A stretch of DNA of 64,000 nucleotides, taken from Scilla litardierei. Taxonomy: Eukaryota; Streptophyta; Magnoliopsida; Asparagales; Asparagaceae. Both the position numbers and the translations under genes were made by a program. Within the stretch, counting starts at the first letter, position 1, and the number at the start of each line of letters is the position of its first letter. The notes below the pieces were generated by a model. The model was not told the origin of the DNA. It saw only the letters and a list, made by a program, of their open reading frames with translations, and made no database searches. The DNA lies in contig CM061138.1 in assembly GCA_030789695.1 (NCBI GenBank), positions 180,397,051 to 180,461,050 on the forward strand. The letters run 5' to 3'. Shown piece after piece: positions 1 to 11,039 of the stretch.

Positions 1-730
1 AGTGCAGCCTCCAGAAGCTGATGTGTTTTTCTGAACATGTGTGGCACATTGGAGTGTTTAGTGTTTGCTAATGTGTTGATATGGTGTTACTAGGATGTAA
101 TATGGGTACAATGTGTGAGGTCATGTGTACACTTTGGTGTATGCAAAATGGAGGGCCTGAAACTTTGGTGTATACAAATTTGCTCCAATATTTTGGTGCT
201 GAAATGTGTATCAACTGAGCTATTTTTCCGTTTTTTGCTCCAGTATTTAAGCTCCAGCATATGGTGTATCAAATGGTGTATCAAATTGTGTATGCAAAAT
301 TTTTTTCCTGAAATGTGTATCAAATGGTGTATGCAGAATTTTTTTGCTCCAGCATGTCCTTCTCAGATTTAAGCTTCTTGCATTAAACTTGTTCTCATAT
401 ATAATTGCCAGCATGTGCTCCAGTATTATATGTTGATATGTGTAATGTGCTTAATTTAACTGAGCTATTGCCAGCAAGGGCTCCAGAATTGCCAGCATGT
501 GCTCCAGTATTATATATAGATATGTTGCCAGCATGAACTATTGTGTTGATGTGTAATGTGCTTCAAAATTTGCTCCAATATTTTGGAACTGAAATGTGTA
601 TCAAAATTTGCTCTAGTATTTTGGTGCTAAAATATGTATCAGATTTAAGCTTGTTGCATTAATCTTGTTGTAAGGAAAATTATGTTCTCCTGTATAATTG
701 CCAGCATGTGCTCCAGTATTATATGTTGCC
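1..730. repeat. Degenerate short tandem repeats
   Basis: Several short motifs recur in loose tandem order. One is TTGCCAGCATGTGCTCCAG with an AT-rich tail (around 405, 488 and 700). Another is TTTGCTCCAATATTTTGG followed by a GAAATGTGTATCAA-like block (around 180, 570 and 606). A third is ATGGTGTATCAA or ATGGTGTATGCA (around 258-340). The small open frames across it are by-products of the repeats. It lies 3' of the GRF-zinc-finger ORF on the minus strand. I see no coding signal. Confidence 0.6.
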
Positions 731-934
731 AACACATTCACTAATCCACAATTGATAACATGGTTATATCATTTTCTCTCCGAATCATGGATATGGATAC
801 ACAAAACAGATACATGTTGCATCACAGAAAATAAAAGTTTAACATTATTTAGTGTAACATATACATTATCACTACAACCATAATTATAAGACCAATTAGT
901 GAGCTCACATATAGCTTAATTGATCTACACTCAT

Positions 935-1321
935 TTATGAACCTCTGAGTTGTATATTGCTTTCCTCCCACATTCCTATTGCCTTATCCAATTTGTTCTC
1001 TCTATCTATCATCCTTTTATCCGTCGATGCATGCGAAGAATTGTCCACCTTGATCCTACTCTCATTCGCATCCATTAAGTTTAGTATCACCATCCTTGAC
1101 CACTCAGAATGGGGTTGATCTTTCCACAAGAAGAATTTGCAGCCCTTCTCCTTATCCCTACTTGGACACGACCAAAATCGTCTTCCTGGGTTTGCTCTTG
1201 TCCATGACATTCTCCTTGGCGTCTGCAACCCACAGTAGCAGTACTTGAAATCTTCATGATCAATTTCAAAATCCCCAAAACTCTGCCGTGATCTCCCACT
1301 ATTGCTATCCCCAACACTCAT
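935..1321 (-). CDS. GRF-type zinc-finger protein
   Basis: A 128-residue ORF with one GRF zinc finger at about residues 26-68: a CYCG start, then NPGRRFWSCP, then GCKFFLWKD. This is the CxCG...GRRF..C...C..F.W signature of the family, which binds single-stranded or structured nucleic acid. The C-terminal third is polar and charged, with no membrane segment. Many plant copies of this small ORF are scattered in repeats and transposons, and this one sits beside a tandem array and a decayed copia element, so it may be element-borne or a stray copy. A second GRF ORF at 56469-56876 shares the finger but differs outside it. Role unknown; expression cannot be judged. The ATG used is the first in frame. 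Confidence 0.6.
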   Translation of the reverse strand: MSVGDSNSGRSRQSFGDFEIDHEDFKYCYCGLQTPRRMSWTRANPGRRFWSCPSRDKEKGCKFFLWKDQPHSEWSRMVILNLMDANESRIKVDNSSHASTDKRMIDRENKLDKAIGMWEESNIQLRGS

Positions 1322-2811
1322 TTTCTTCCTTCAAATAACATCAAAACATATAATTAGTACAATTTTTTGGCAATTACTCATTCTAACTTACAAAATTTCC
1401 TTACATTTATGCTTTCTTCCTTGCTGCAGCTCCCCCTGGCTTTTGTCCTTGCAGCAGCTCCGTGCTTTACTTGATGAAGAAACAACAAATGACGCCAAAA
1501 TCGTTCCTTCCTCCGCGTGCTTAATGTATTGGATGTTGAGGGGCATATTTGTCCAGAATCTTTCACGTGATATCACGTGATCAACTTATTTGACAGAAAT
1601 CTTAAAAAGGGTATCATGTTTTACACTTTATCAAACGTTTGGGTATCAAATTTTACCAAATTGAACGATAAGGTATATATGTGACAATGGCCCAAACATT
1701 GGGGTATTTTAATGTCATTTACCCAATATACAAATATACATATTTATTTCTAAATTTGTTGGGGGGCCATGCCCCCACAACTTAGAGGTTAGTTCCGCCT
1801 ATGCCCAAACCCAATAACAAATGAGGTGTGGCCCAATATTCTATTCACGTACAATTTTGTTTCTAAAAACAAACAATGCACATTCCCTCTGATTCACGAA
1901 AAGAATTTGAGACAAGGGAAAAGACAAGAAAAGTTCAAACCCCTAAGCTTTTATTCTTCTTGAAAAGTTGAAGGTCTTCTCACTCCCCCCTACAAAATCC
2001 CAAATATTACTCCATATTTTTTTGTATTTTTTGTGTAAACTTGCAGATAATGTATTGATTATTCATTATTATTTGTATGATGCACGGAAATAAATAATAT
2101 TAGCATATATATTTATGCTCTATTCAATGCTGATATGCTACTAGATATCATTTTTATTTTCATAGCACTTTCTTTACAAAAATTAGGGATAATTTACACT
2201 AAATTTGGCATGTATTTTTGAAGTTAATTCTCATCCAAGATTGTTAAAAGGCAAGAAAATCCTGATGATTGACTCAATCTCGTTAGAGGCTCGCTTGGAA
2301 GGATCGTTTGATAACCTAGTGAAATAAACTTGAACAAAATTCTAAGCTTGTCAAAATAATTGAAAAAAGTATGACCATAAAGCTTGGCTCTTTCAGTTGA
2401 TTATGCACCACTAGACACGACTAAAAACCCAAAATATTTGTGCTGGTTGGTTCATCTGATGGACTTGTGTCACCCCAAGCAGTTCCTTAATCTATTTCAG
2501 AAAACACAAAATATTTCAGTTGATTAGAACCCAATCTGCTCTCAAAATCTATTCCTCCTAATCAGTTCCTTAATCTACAAAGTCTTCCGTCCATAATCAA
2601 GTATCAACTTTGTAAAATTTTCAGGTCTCGTTGATCAACATTTGTTGCAAACTATGCTGCATGGACATGGATACATCGGCACCGGGTCAACATAGCAACA
2701 CTTAAGCATATCTTATGAAGTATGTTCAAAATAAAATTATGATGTTCAACACCACACAACTCCATGATCTAAGTGTTTGTGCTATCTAGGTTGCAAAGCT
2801 GATTTTATTAG
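1322..2811. other. AT-rich stretch with no recognised gene
   Basis: AT-rich noncoding sequence between the GRF ORF and the copia element. At about 1590-1720 there is a run of TTTGGGTATCAAATTTTACC-like text of the kind often seen near transposon ends, but I found no matching partner. No ORF here looks real. Confidence 0.4.
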
Positions 2812-3090
2812 GGTTAGAATCAGAGAGGTGATTCGGAAAGAAGGAATTTGAAGAGATTAAGAAGAATATTGGAAACTTTTCGTTCTCCCAATCTTAACCC
2901 ATTTATAGATACATGATAAGTTCACAACCACTCACATTTACATCACTCTCTCAACCACCTATTTAATACACTCTCACAACCACTCACACTTATGTCACTC
3001 ATCTCCCAACTACTCATTTAATATATCTTAATATTATGTCAACACTCTTTCAACCACTCGAATTAATATACTACTCAATACATCTTAATA
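2812..3090 (-). repeat. 3' LTR of the copia element
   Basis: The left copy of the 280-bp LTR. It is the 3' LTR because the polypurine tract abuts it at 3091. It differs from the right copy at many positions, so the insertion is old. Confidence 0.8.
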
Positions 3091-3109
3091 CTCTCCCTCA
3101 AGCTGGAAC

Positions 3110-6100
3110 ATAAATGTCATTCATGCACAGCTTGTTACAAATGTAGTCCACCCTCTCATTTCTCAAAGATTTAGTAAATGTTTGCCAGCTGGTTTATCAA
3201 TCTAATATGTTGTCTTTATAATCGTCTTGTCACACTGATATCTCGTTATATGACAGTTAACCTCAATGTGTTTAGTTCTCTCATGAAAGATCGATTGTTA
3301 GCGATATAAAAGGCAACTTTATTATGACAATACAACCTTGGCGTAGGCATCACAAGTTCTAACTCGAAGAGTAATTATCGAATCTATAACAGTTCACATA
3401 TGGTGATAGACATGGCTCTATAATCTTGATTCTGTACTGGATCGAGAAACAATTGTTGGTTCTTGCTTTTCTAAAATACCAAATTACCTCTCACGAAAAC
3501 ACAATAGCCACTTATAGATCGCCGATCAAATGGTGGACCAGCCCAATCTGCATTTGAGAATACCGTAATTTTACAATACCCAATAGCAAAGTATAGAAGT
3601 TCTCTGCTTGATGTATTCTTCAAATATCTTAAGACCCGCACTACAACATCACATCACAATGCATTGTCCGCAGATCAGCCATGAACTGGCTCATTACATT
3701 TGCCGGAAAAGCAATATAAAAATATGGCATAGTAAGAAAGTTCAATTTTCCAATCAATCTCATATATCGTCATGTATCATGTAGCAGTTCTCCCTGGTCT
3801 GGTACAAGCCTAGAGCTTAATCCATTAATGATGGGATATGTTTATATCCTGACATTCGGATCTCTGACAACATATCTAAAATTTATTAGGATAAATAGAT
3901 ACCTCTCTATGAGCATCCGATCTCTATCCCAATGAAATATTTGAAAGGTCCAAGATTCTGTCTGTAATTCATTCTGAATGAACGGCTTCAAATCCTGAAT
4001 CCTAAAAACATCATCTCCACTAATTATGATTTCGTTAATATATACCACCAACAATGTTCTTCCCTTCTGATAAAAGAAAAGTAATCATTCTGACACCGCT
4101 TCAGGCCGAATCATCCCATAGAATCTACAAAACATCCAAACTAAGCTCGTGATGAGTCCTTCAGGTTGCATAATTACTTCTTCAATTTGCACATCTTCCC
4201 TAAACCAACCCCCCCCCCCCCCCCAAAAAAAAAAAAAAAAGCAAAAAAAAAAAAGCGACACAGTATGTCAGTTGCTTCGCGTATACATCTTTAAGAATGT
4301 CGTTAAGGAGCACATTCTTGACATCCAAATGATGCAAAGGCCAATAATGATTGGCTGCCAAAGATATCAATAAATGCATTGAGATCATCTTTGTCACAGA
4401 CGAGAACATATCTTAGTAATTTATACCATATGTTTGTGAATAGCCGTTAGCAACAAACATGATCTTTAATCGAGTAACAAAACCATGATTATTCAACTAT
4501 ACAGTATACATTTATCCGCAATCAACCACCTTCTTATCTGATAGAGCAATACAAAATCCCAAATTTCATTAAGCTCAAATGCATACATTTCTTCTAACAT
4601 TGCATTACACGCCAACCTAGATGCGATAAAACCTTTAAAATAGATTTGGAAGTTTGCTGAGAATTAATGCTAGAGAGAAAAGCTACGTACAGTGGTCTGT
4701 GCATAAGATACATGCTTGTGAAGAAGATGAGCGGTGCGAGAACAAGTAGTTTGTCTATAAAACTTGTAGAAATTTCAGGTGGAGGAACTGACAAGGAAGA
4801 TGACACAGGTCTTAATGTGAGGAAATAGATGCACTACGAGCTAAGATATGGTCAGTGAGCTAAATCTGATATTTTTTATTGATATACATGCTTAATATCA
4901 AACTTCTGCGATGGTAACTCAGACTTTTATGATGGTAACACATAAAATAAAAACTCATCAATGTTAGAATTTAATAATGGATCGTCATTTCTAGGTTTGA
5001 TAAAGTATGATGGAGACTCAAAAAATTTGACATCAGCTGATACAAAGGACCGTTTGGTTGTAAGGCAATAGCATTTATAGCTTTTCAGTGTACAATAGTG
5101 CCCTAAACTATACATTTTAAAGATGAGGGATCAAGTTTAAAATCATTATAACATAATTATAGACAACGCAAACATATCCAAACATCTTAAGTGGCAAGGA
5201 TAACAAATCAACCTTAGGAAACAATAAATGGTAAGGAATCTGATCATTAAGCACAAATAAAGATAAATGATTAATAAGATAACAAATAGTTAAGATAACT
5301 TCAGCTCAAAAAATCTTTAAAACATTCATGTATAACAAAAATGTGTGTAATTTTTAGTAGATGTTTATTTTTACGTGATGTCATACCATTTTGTTAGGGA
5401 GTGTGTGCACGTGAAGATTGATCAATAATTTCAAATTCTAATATAAATGCGGCAAACTGATCTAAAGTACTCCTTTACATTATCGTTTCTTAAATTTTTT
5501 ATAGAAATATCAAATTGATTCTTTATTTCTGCATAAAAACTTTTACAGATCTAGTTTTTCATTAAGTAAATCCACGTTAAATGCGAAAATTTATCCACAA
5601 TTGTGATAAAATATCGAAAGCTATATCTAAGACTCAACACAAAAAGATCCATATACATCTGAATGAATTAACTCAAAACAAATTCTGAGCAAATTTATTA
5701 GCATGTGGCTCATAAGACTCGGTGGTGTTTTTCTAACTGACAAAACTTATAATCTAGACTAGCAAAAATTTTAAACTCGGGATGCAAAAGTTTTAAATTT
5801 GAAAGACCTGGGTAACTCAATTTGTAGTGTGTGATGAAGGATGAAGTAACGCCAGAGCAAGTTGCCGATTCAGGATGAAGTAACATTGGAGCAAGTTACT
5901 GATTCAGCCTTAGCATCCAAATGATAAAAACATATAGTCTCATGTCACGTACTAATCGTCCTCTTCATTCTAATCTCCTAGAAGACATATCAATCAGAAA
6001 AGAAGGTCATAGAGCAATTTAAAGAGCATGGTAACTGGCTAACAAAAAACAAATTAAATGAAAATTTAGGCATAGGTAGAATTGATATTAAAGGTATAAA

Positions 6101-6746
6101 AGATGTACATTAATAGAGCCAACACACACAACAGCATATATAGAACCACCTACGGATATCACTGTTTGTCTAGAAATAGATGGACAAAAGAGATAATATA
6201 CATGACTCCCAGATATATGATCAGAGGCTCCAAAATTTATCATTGCGAGAACTTGAAGTAGAAGTGCATGCAGTTAGGTTACCTAATCTAGCTAAAGTCA
6301 CATTGGTAGGAAAAGAATGCAATTGAGCTTCATGAAACTTTGAAAACATCTTGTACTAACTCCACTCGTCGTCAGCAGAGTCTTCTTGGGATGCCATGTA
6401 TGCAGTGCTTCCTACAAATCCTCTCATGTGGACCCTGAAGATTAGAACAAGCAAGCTTCATATGATTAAACTCCTTACAATAATGACAAGTTAGCTTCTT
6501 GATCAAGGGACTCGCTTCTAGTACCCCCTCAGTCTCTTGAAGCATGCACTCCTCTGGCCCTTCCACAAACACCAATTCGACCATCACTTCTACCTCCTCA
6601 GATGGGTCCTCGAAAATCTTGATAATTAAATATGCATCTAGAGAGACATGTTGTGTCGCTAACACAGATTTCTCCCCAAAACTCTCTGTATCTAGACCTC
6701 GGTTACTCTGAAAAAATATGCCGGTATAGAGAATAGCGTGTTGCAT
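3110..6746 (-). pseudogene. Copia gag-pol remnant
   Basis: This is a broken polyprotein with many stops and shifts. Minus-strand pieces in order are: a gag segment (6746-6372) with the zinc knuckle CHYCKEFNHMKLAC, which fits CX2CX4HX4C; a reverse transcriptase piece (about 4409-4270) with LAANHYWPLHHLDVKNVLLN, like the family's WPLHQLDVKNAFLN; a second piece (4054-3842) with LLVVY-like sequence and YINEIIISGDD in place of the catalytic YVDDIVITGDD; and RNase H-like text down to about 3130. The change of YVDD to YINE and the many stops argue against any activity. A run of C then A at 4209-4254 interrupts the RT. Confidence 0.8.
4209..4254. repeat. Poly-C/poly-A simple repeat
   Basis: Sixteen C, then sixteen A, GC, and twelve more A. 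It lies inside the decayed reverse transcriptase. The exact length is likely uncertain in any assembly. Confidence 0.9.
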
Positions 6747-7670
6747 CTGAAAATTTACTGACGTGTTGCGATATATTTCGAACTAGACTCCTCAAAAATG
6801 CCAAGAGTTCCCATTGTTCCTTTTGTTCCTTCATTTTTTTTCCACATCTGTTCTAATTCAAAAGATAGAATTCAACAACTCACGTAACTTGTAAAAATTC
6901 AGCATAATGCTGAGACATCAACTTTTCTCCTTACTGATTTTTTCAAAGCAATTGTGATACACCGTAAGCTCCAGAAAGATTGGAATTCCCTGAATATAAA
7001 ATATATAATAGCACCCAAATTTCTTTCTAAGTCTTTGCTCAAATATATAAGATCTTAAACTCATATTTCATAGAATTTACTAGCTAACTCTTTATTTGAG
7101 CATCCTCCCACTTCCAATCGGTCGTATGAAAATCATCCGTTAAATTGTCCTCTTTTCCTCTACCCTCAAGCTGTTTCCAAACACTTTCATAGCTTGTAAT
7201 GGGAAGTTAGGCTTTCTATTAGTAATTTTCCTAGAAATTAGTTCTAAATCCATATGCGGTCTAAATACAATTTTCGAATTCGTCATATAAGCACCGTCCT
7301 ACTCCCAAAGACGGGTACAAAAACAAACGACAATATTGAACCCAACATTAACTATCAACCATACATCAAACACTACATGCCATACATCAAATAATTATAA
7401 CAAATCTCCAAACATCACCCAAATATTATTTCTAATATAGAATAACAAATCGCTCTTTCATATACGTATGCAATATTTTAACTATAGTACTTGGCTATAT
7501 AATTATGGTAAAAGATGAAAATTTTCAAACACATCGAGCAGTAGCTAGGGAGGCACGAATGAGCTTCAGAGATGATCTGAGTCGTCGGATCTGAACTCTG
7601 ATGACAAGATTGAGGTCAATGAGATCTTCATAAGGTAACAATGTCTTTGACCACAATAGCTCTGATACTG

Positions 7671-7948
7671 TATTAGAACCAGGGAGATGATTTGGAAAGA
7701 AAATATTTAAAGAGACTAAGAAGAAAATTAAATACTTTTCATTCTTCCAACCTTAACCTATTTATAGATACATCATAAGCGTTATATCACTCACACTTAT
7801 GTCACTCTCCTAACCACTCATTTAAGATACTCTCACAGCCACACACTTTAGTCACTCATCTCCCAGCTACTTATTTAATTCATCTTAATATTATGTCAAC
7901 AGTCTCTCAATCACTCACATTTTATACACTGCCCAATACATCTTAACA
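7671..7948 (-). repeat. 5' LTR of the copia element
   Basis: The right copy of the LTR. It is the 5' LTR because the complement of the primer-binding site (GCTCTGATAC) sits immediately to its left. It ends in TTAACA at 7948. Confidence 0.8.
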
Positions 7949-9922
7949 GTGGGAAACATTTTCTTTACCAAAATAAGCATAATAGCAAACCTTCCATCTG
8001 TGTGCAAATTGTTTTTTAATTGCCATATTAAGTGGCTAAACGACACATTATCCAAAAAGAATAATGTAGAAAAGGTGGCATCTGATCTATTAGATCAGGT
8101 GCCGAGACACATAAAATTAGAAAGTACAAGCCACACATGTGCTTGTACTTTCCATATGGCCCGCCTTTTTATGCCTTGCACCTGATCTATTAGATCAGGT
8201 GCCACCTGATCTACATGAATCCCTTATCCAAAATATCAAAAGAGATTTCCGTTCAACTACAACTTCAGACACATTGCAAGTTGATTATTAGTTACACAAT
8301 TTGGTCGTCCTACCATTATAACCACTTCATGAATCAGTTGAAAACATACTTCGCATTCTTCTTACATACTCGTTTAGAAAGATAGGGCCCATCTTGGATG
8401 TAGCAATAAAGTTGATGAGGTTTTTTTTTTGATTTGTGCATATCCATCCATCACTAAATATTGAAACCATTTCTGATTCAATGATTCCTTGATAGACTTG
8501 AAATGTGTCTCCACACTAGCTTTCTCAGCTTGCAAGTCGGTTATTCGAAGCTTGTTATATCTCTTCAACTGCTTGTCACATGCAAAGTTGATCATCCCTA
8601 AAATAAGGTGACATTATCAATTGGAAGACAATTGGTTTACTTAAAGTAGCATGCAATGGAAGAGTATAGTTCATCTGTAGCGCCTACATTAAAGAAGTGT
8701 TTTAAATGTCGGTGACATCTAAGAAATGGAGACAAAATTGTCCAAAACATCATGTTTTTCCCTCCAACCATAACTCCGCAATTTTCAAGGCATGTGGCAT
8801 TTTAGGCATTGTGTCAATGACACATCAGTTTCAAACCTATACGTCGTCTGATAAGACGACTGCTTGTAGCAGCCACTTTTGTGGCTTTTAAGTTTCAGGT
8901 GGGTGCAAAACTTAACATTGACCTGAACCGCACTCCACTCGCACTCGCACCCAATTATATAAAAAGAGAGAATTAGGGATCAAACGAACCATATATTCTT
9001 CGATCTCTATTAGTCTCCTTCGTCTACTTATACTAGCTAGTGCTACAGCAGCAGGCGACGATCGCAATGGTCAGAGTCAGTTAAAAGAGGTCGTCGGCAG
9101 TCAGAAAGAACGGTGATGGTCAGCGATGGTCAGCAGAAGTCATTGACAGGTAGCAACGACGATAACATCAGCAATGGTAAGTTTCCCACGTCAATTTCTT
9201 CTCTCTAAAAAAATCTAAAATCATATAGATAAAGGAACATTGATGGTTTTGATGAAAAGATAAAGGAATTTTCCAAATTTTCATATAGTATGATAATATG
9301 ATTACACTATCACCTTAAAGTGCATTTTCAGTTGGTTTACACTACACATGAGCATTAAGAATATGAATCCCACCCAAACCCAAGAAGAGATTCTAATCCG
9401 AATTCAGTCTCTATCCAAATATCTTATCGTGTTTGCGTCTGCACAGACTCAATCTGACTCCGACCCATTCACACCCACATTTCAAGGTATTATATTCAAA
9501 CTATTAATCCCTTCAAATATGTACTAAACCGAAGGTCATATGACATCTGAGAGGAGATACCGAGTAAAATTGTAAATACAATAATGACTACAATAGATCA
9601 TCCTAAAACGCTTCTATGTCTATATGCAAAGGCCTGGTCGAGTAAGCACAGGACAAACGCTTGATTTCCTGCTTGTTGAATCTGCCTTCCTATTCAAATT
9701 TGGTAGTTCATGCCAATGATTTGGTCACTCAATTTCATTTTCATTACTGCAAACATTTGGAATACTTTTGGAAGTAACATAAATGATGCTTTTTATATAA
9801 TTTCCTTTCTGTCATAACACTTTGATGTGGTCATATCAAAAATGGGTTGACCCCATGTACTTATTGTACTGATGTGATGATTAACTCAAATTGTATTAAT
9901 TGTGCTACATCTCCATATAATA
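7949..9922. other. Intergenic DNA with a small hairpin element; otherwise no gene
   Basis: Apart from the hairpin at 8075-8212 I see no supported gene. At 8954-8965 there is a TATA-like TTATATAAAAAG. It is followed by a GC-richer stretch rich in CAGCGATGGTCAG-like text (about 9050-9180) that ends at a possible splice donor ATGGTAAGTTT. This could be a relic promoter and first exon, but nothing downstream supports it. Confidence 0.35.
8075..8212. mobile_element. Small hairpin-forming MITE-like repeat
   Basis: The palindromic block CTGATCTATTAGATCAG occurs at both sides (about 8091-8107 and 8181-8197). Between the blocks, GAAAGTACAAGC and GCTTGTACTTTC form a 12-bp stem around a 9-base loop. 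A further CACCTGATCT half-site follows. This is typical of a short foldback or MITE. No target duplication is certain. Confidence 0.5.
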
Positions 9923-10042
9923 TGTTAGATCCGGCCCAGAGGGGGCATATTTAGGGGTGTCTTGTGTTATTTTATTAAAGTAGGGTATTTGGGTAATTAG
10001 ACATTTAATTAGAAGAATATAAATAGGAGGATAACCAGCCGG
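9923..10042 (+). repeat. LTR fragment in inverted orientation
   Basis: About 120 bp starting TGTTAGATCCGGCC. This is the reverse complement of the outer end of the LTR at 10594-10898, including the shared block GTTATTTTATTAAAGTAGG. It stops abruptly where GC-rich sequence begins. It lies in the opposite orientation to the gag fragment between them. Confidence 0.7.
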
Positions 10043-10568
10043 TCTTCATCGGGGCCCCGCGGCCCTGCCGCTGATCGGCAGGGCCCGTCGGGGCCCTGTG
10101 GATGTCCGATGGGCCTCGACGGCCCAGGGGGACGGTCTCCTAGCTCCGCCGAGGCCCCAGGTGACCCGCGAGGTCATGGGGGGCCCCAGGGCCCCCTGTC
10201 CTCTGCTGCAAGCCGTGGGGGTGCGGCTAGGCCTGCCCCCGATCCACCTCGTTCTCGTTCGGGTCCATGTCGTCGAGGTCTGTAAGCCTTCCGTCCTCCG
10301 TATCCATCGCTACATACTTCCCCTTGTCCAAAAGTGACACCTTTGTCGCTATTTTAGGGTTCGCATCGCCTCCTTTCAATTGCGACGAAATCTCTCCAAG
10401 TTGAAAGATGATTTTTGTTGGGGCTTCGTCGTGTTGCTTCAATTGTTCTCCATGCTCCGTTAGGGTTTCCTTCATGCACGCGACCTCGCTCTTAATGCTC
10501 GCGATCTCTCCCGTAAATTTCTCCTCCAACGCATCGATCCGATCTTTGAATCTCGTCGACGCCGTCAT
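10043..10568 (-). pseudogene. gag fragment of a gag-only LTR element
   Basis: The minus-strand ORF 10568-10227 gives a 113-residue N-terminal gag piece starting MTASTRFKDRIDALEEKF, with heptad-like charged helices. It is related to the gag start of the element at 39.9-44.0 kb, where the matching text is MAASTRSKDRIEA and the FQL motif recurs. The remainder, to 10043, is very GC-rich with GGCCC runs, matching the low-complexity linker of that other gag. The rest of gag and all of pol are missing. A GCTCTGATACCA primer-binding complement (10579-10590) lies just upstream of the start. Confidence 0.7.
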
Positions 10569-10593
10569 GGATCGACGTGCTCTGATACCAAAA

Positions 10594-10898
10594 TGATAGA
10601 AACTAAAGAGAATCTGAAATTTTATTGATTAAACTGAAAATAAAATTAGATAACGGGCTACAATCAAAGGGGTACCTCCCACCCAAGATGCCAATTGGTA
10701 AGGGACGTCCGCACCTTTCTGAAGAACTAGGAGATCTCTTCTCTCAATCACAATTCTCAAATTTTGCATAACTAGGGCCGGCCGGCTATCCCCCTATTTA
10801 TAATATTCTAATTAAATGTCTAATTACCCAAATATACCTACTTTAATAAAATAACACAAAACACCCCTAAATATGCACCCTTTAGGCCGGATCTAACA
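10594..10898 (-). repeat. LTR of a truncated gag-only element
   Basis: It starts TGATAGAAAC and ends ATCTAACA, 305 bp, with TG and CA ends in the plus view. The tRNA-Met-type primer-binding complement abuts its left end, so it is the 5' LTR of a minus-strand element. Its start matches the LTRs at 39912 and 43725 (TGATAGGAAC), so the three belong to related families. Confidence 0.8.
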
Positions 10899-11039
10899 TA
10901 ATATTAGTTGGCTCTTACTGTCCAATTATCAATACATGTTAAATTCGATCATATGGAGAAGCCCAAGCCTCACACAAGAAAAGGAGTCAATTCGAACATT
11001 TCAATAAGCTAGAGCCAAAGTACACTGATATTGAGTTTT

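Larger units (their letters stand above)
2812..7948 (-). mobile_element. Ty1/copia LTR retrotransposon, decayed
   Basis: Two related sequences of about 280 bp, at 2812-3090 and 7671-7948, are direct repeats. Both carry the blocks CATTTATAGATACAT-like, TCTTAATATTATGTCAACA and a final CAATACATCTTAA. Next to the right copy is a GCTCTGATAC-like primer-binding site (about 7659-7668). Next to the left copy is the purine tract of the minus strand (TTGAGGGAGAGT, about 3091-3102). The element therefore reads right to left. Between the LTRs lie broken pieces of copia gag, reverse transcriptase and RNase H in the expected order. I could not find a convincing 5-bp target duplication (ATTAG on one side, GTGGG on the other), so one end may be altered. 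Confidence 0.85.

Noticed and set aside
2807..7953. Target-site duplication for the left copia element
   Set aside because: ATTAG and GTGGG do not match, so no duplication is claimed.
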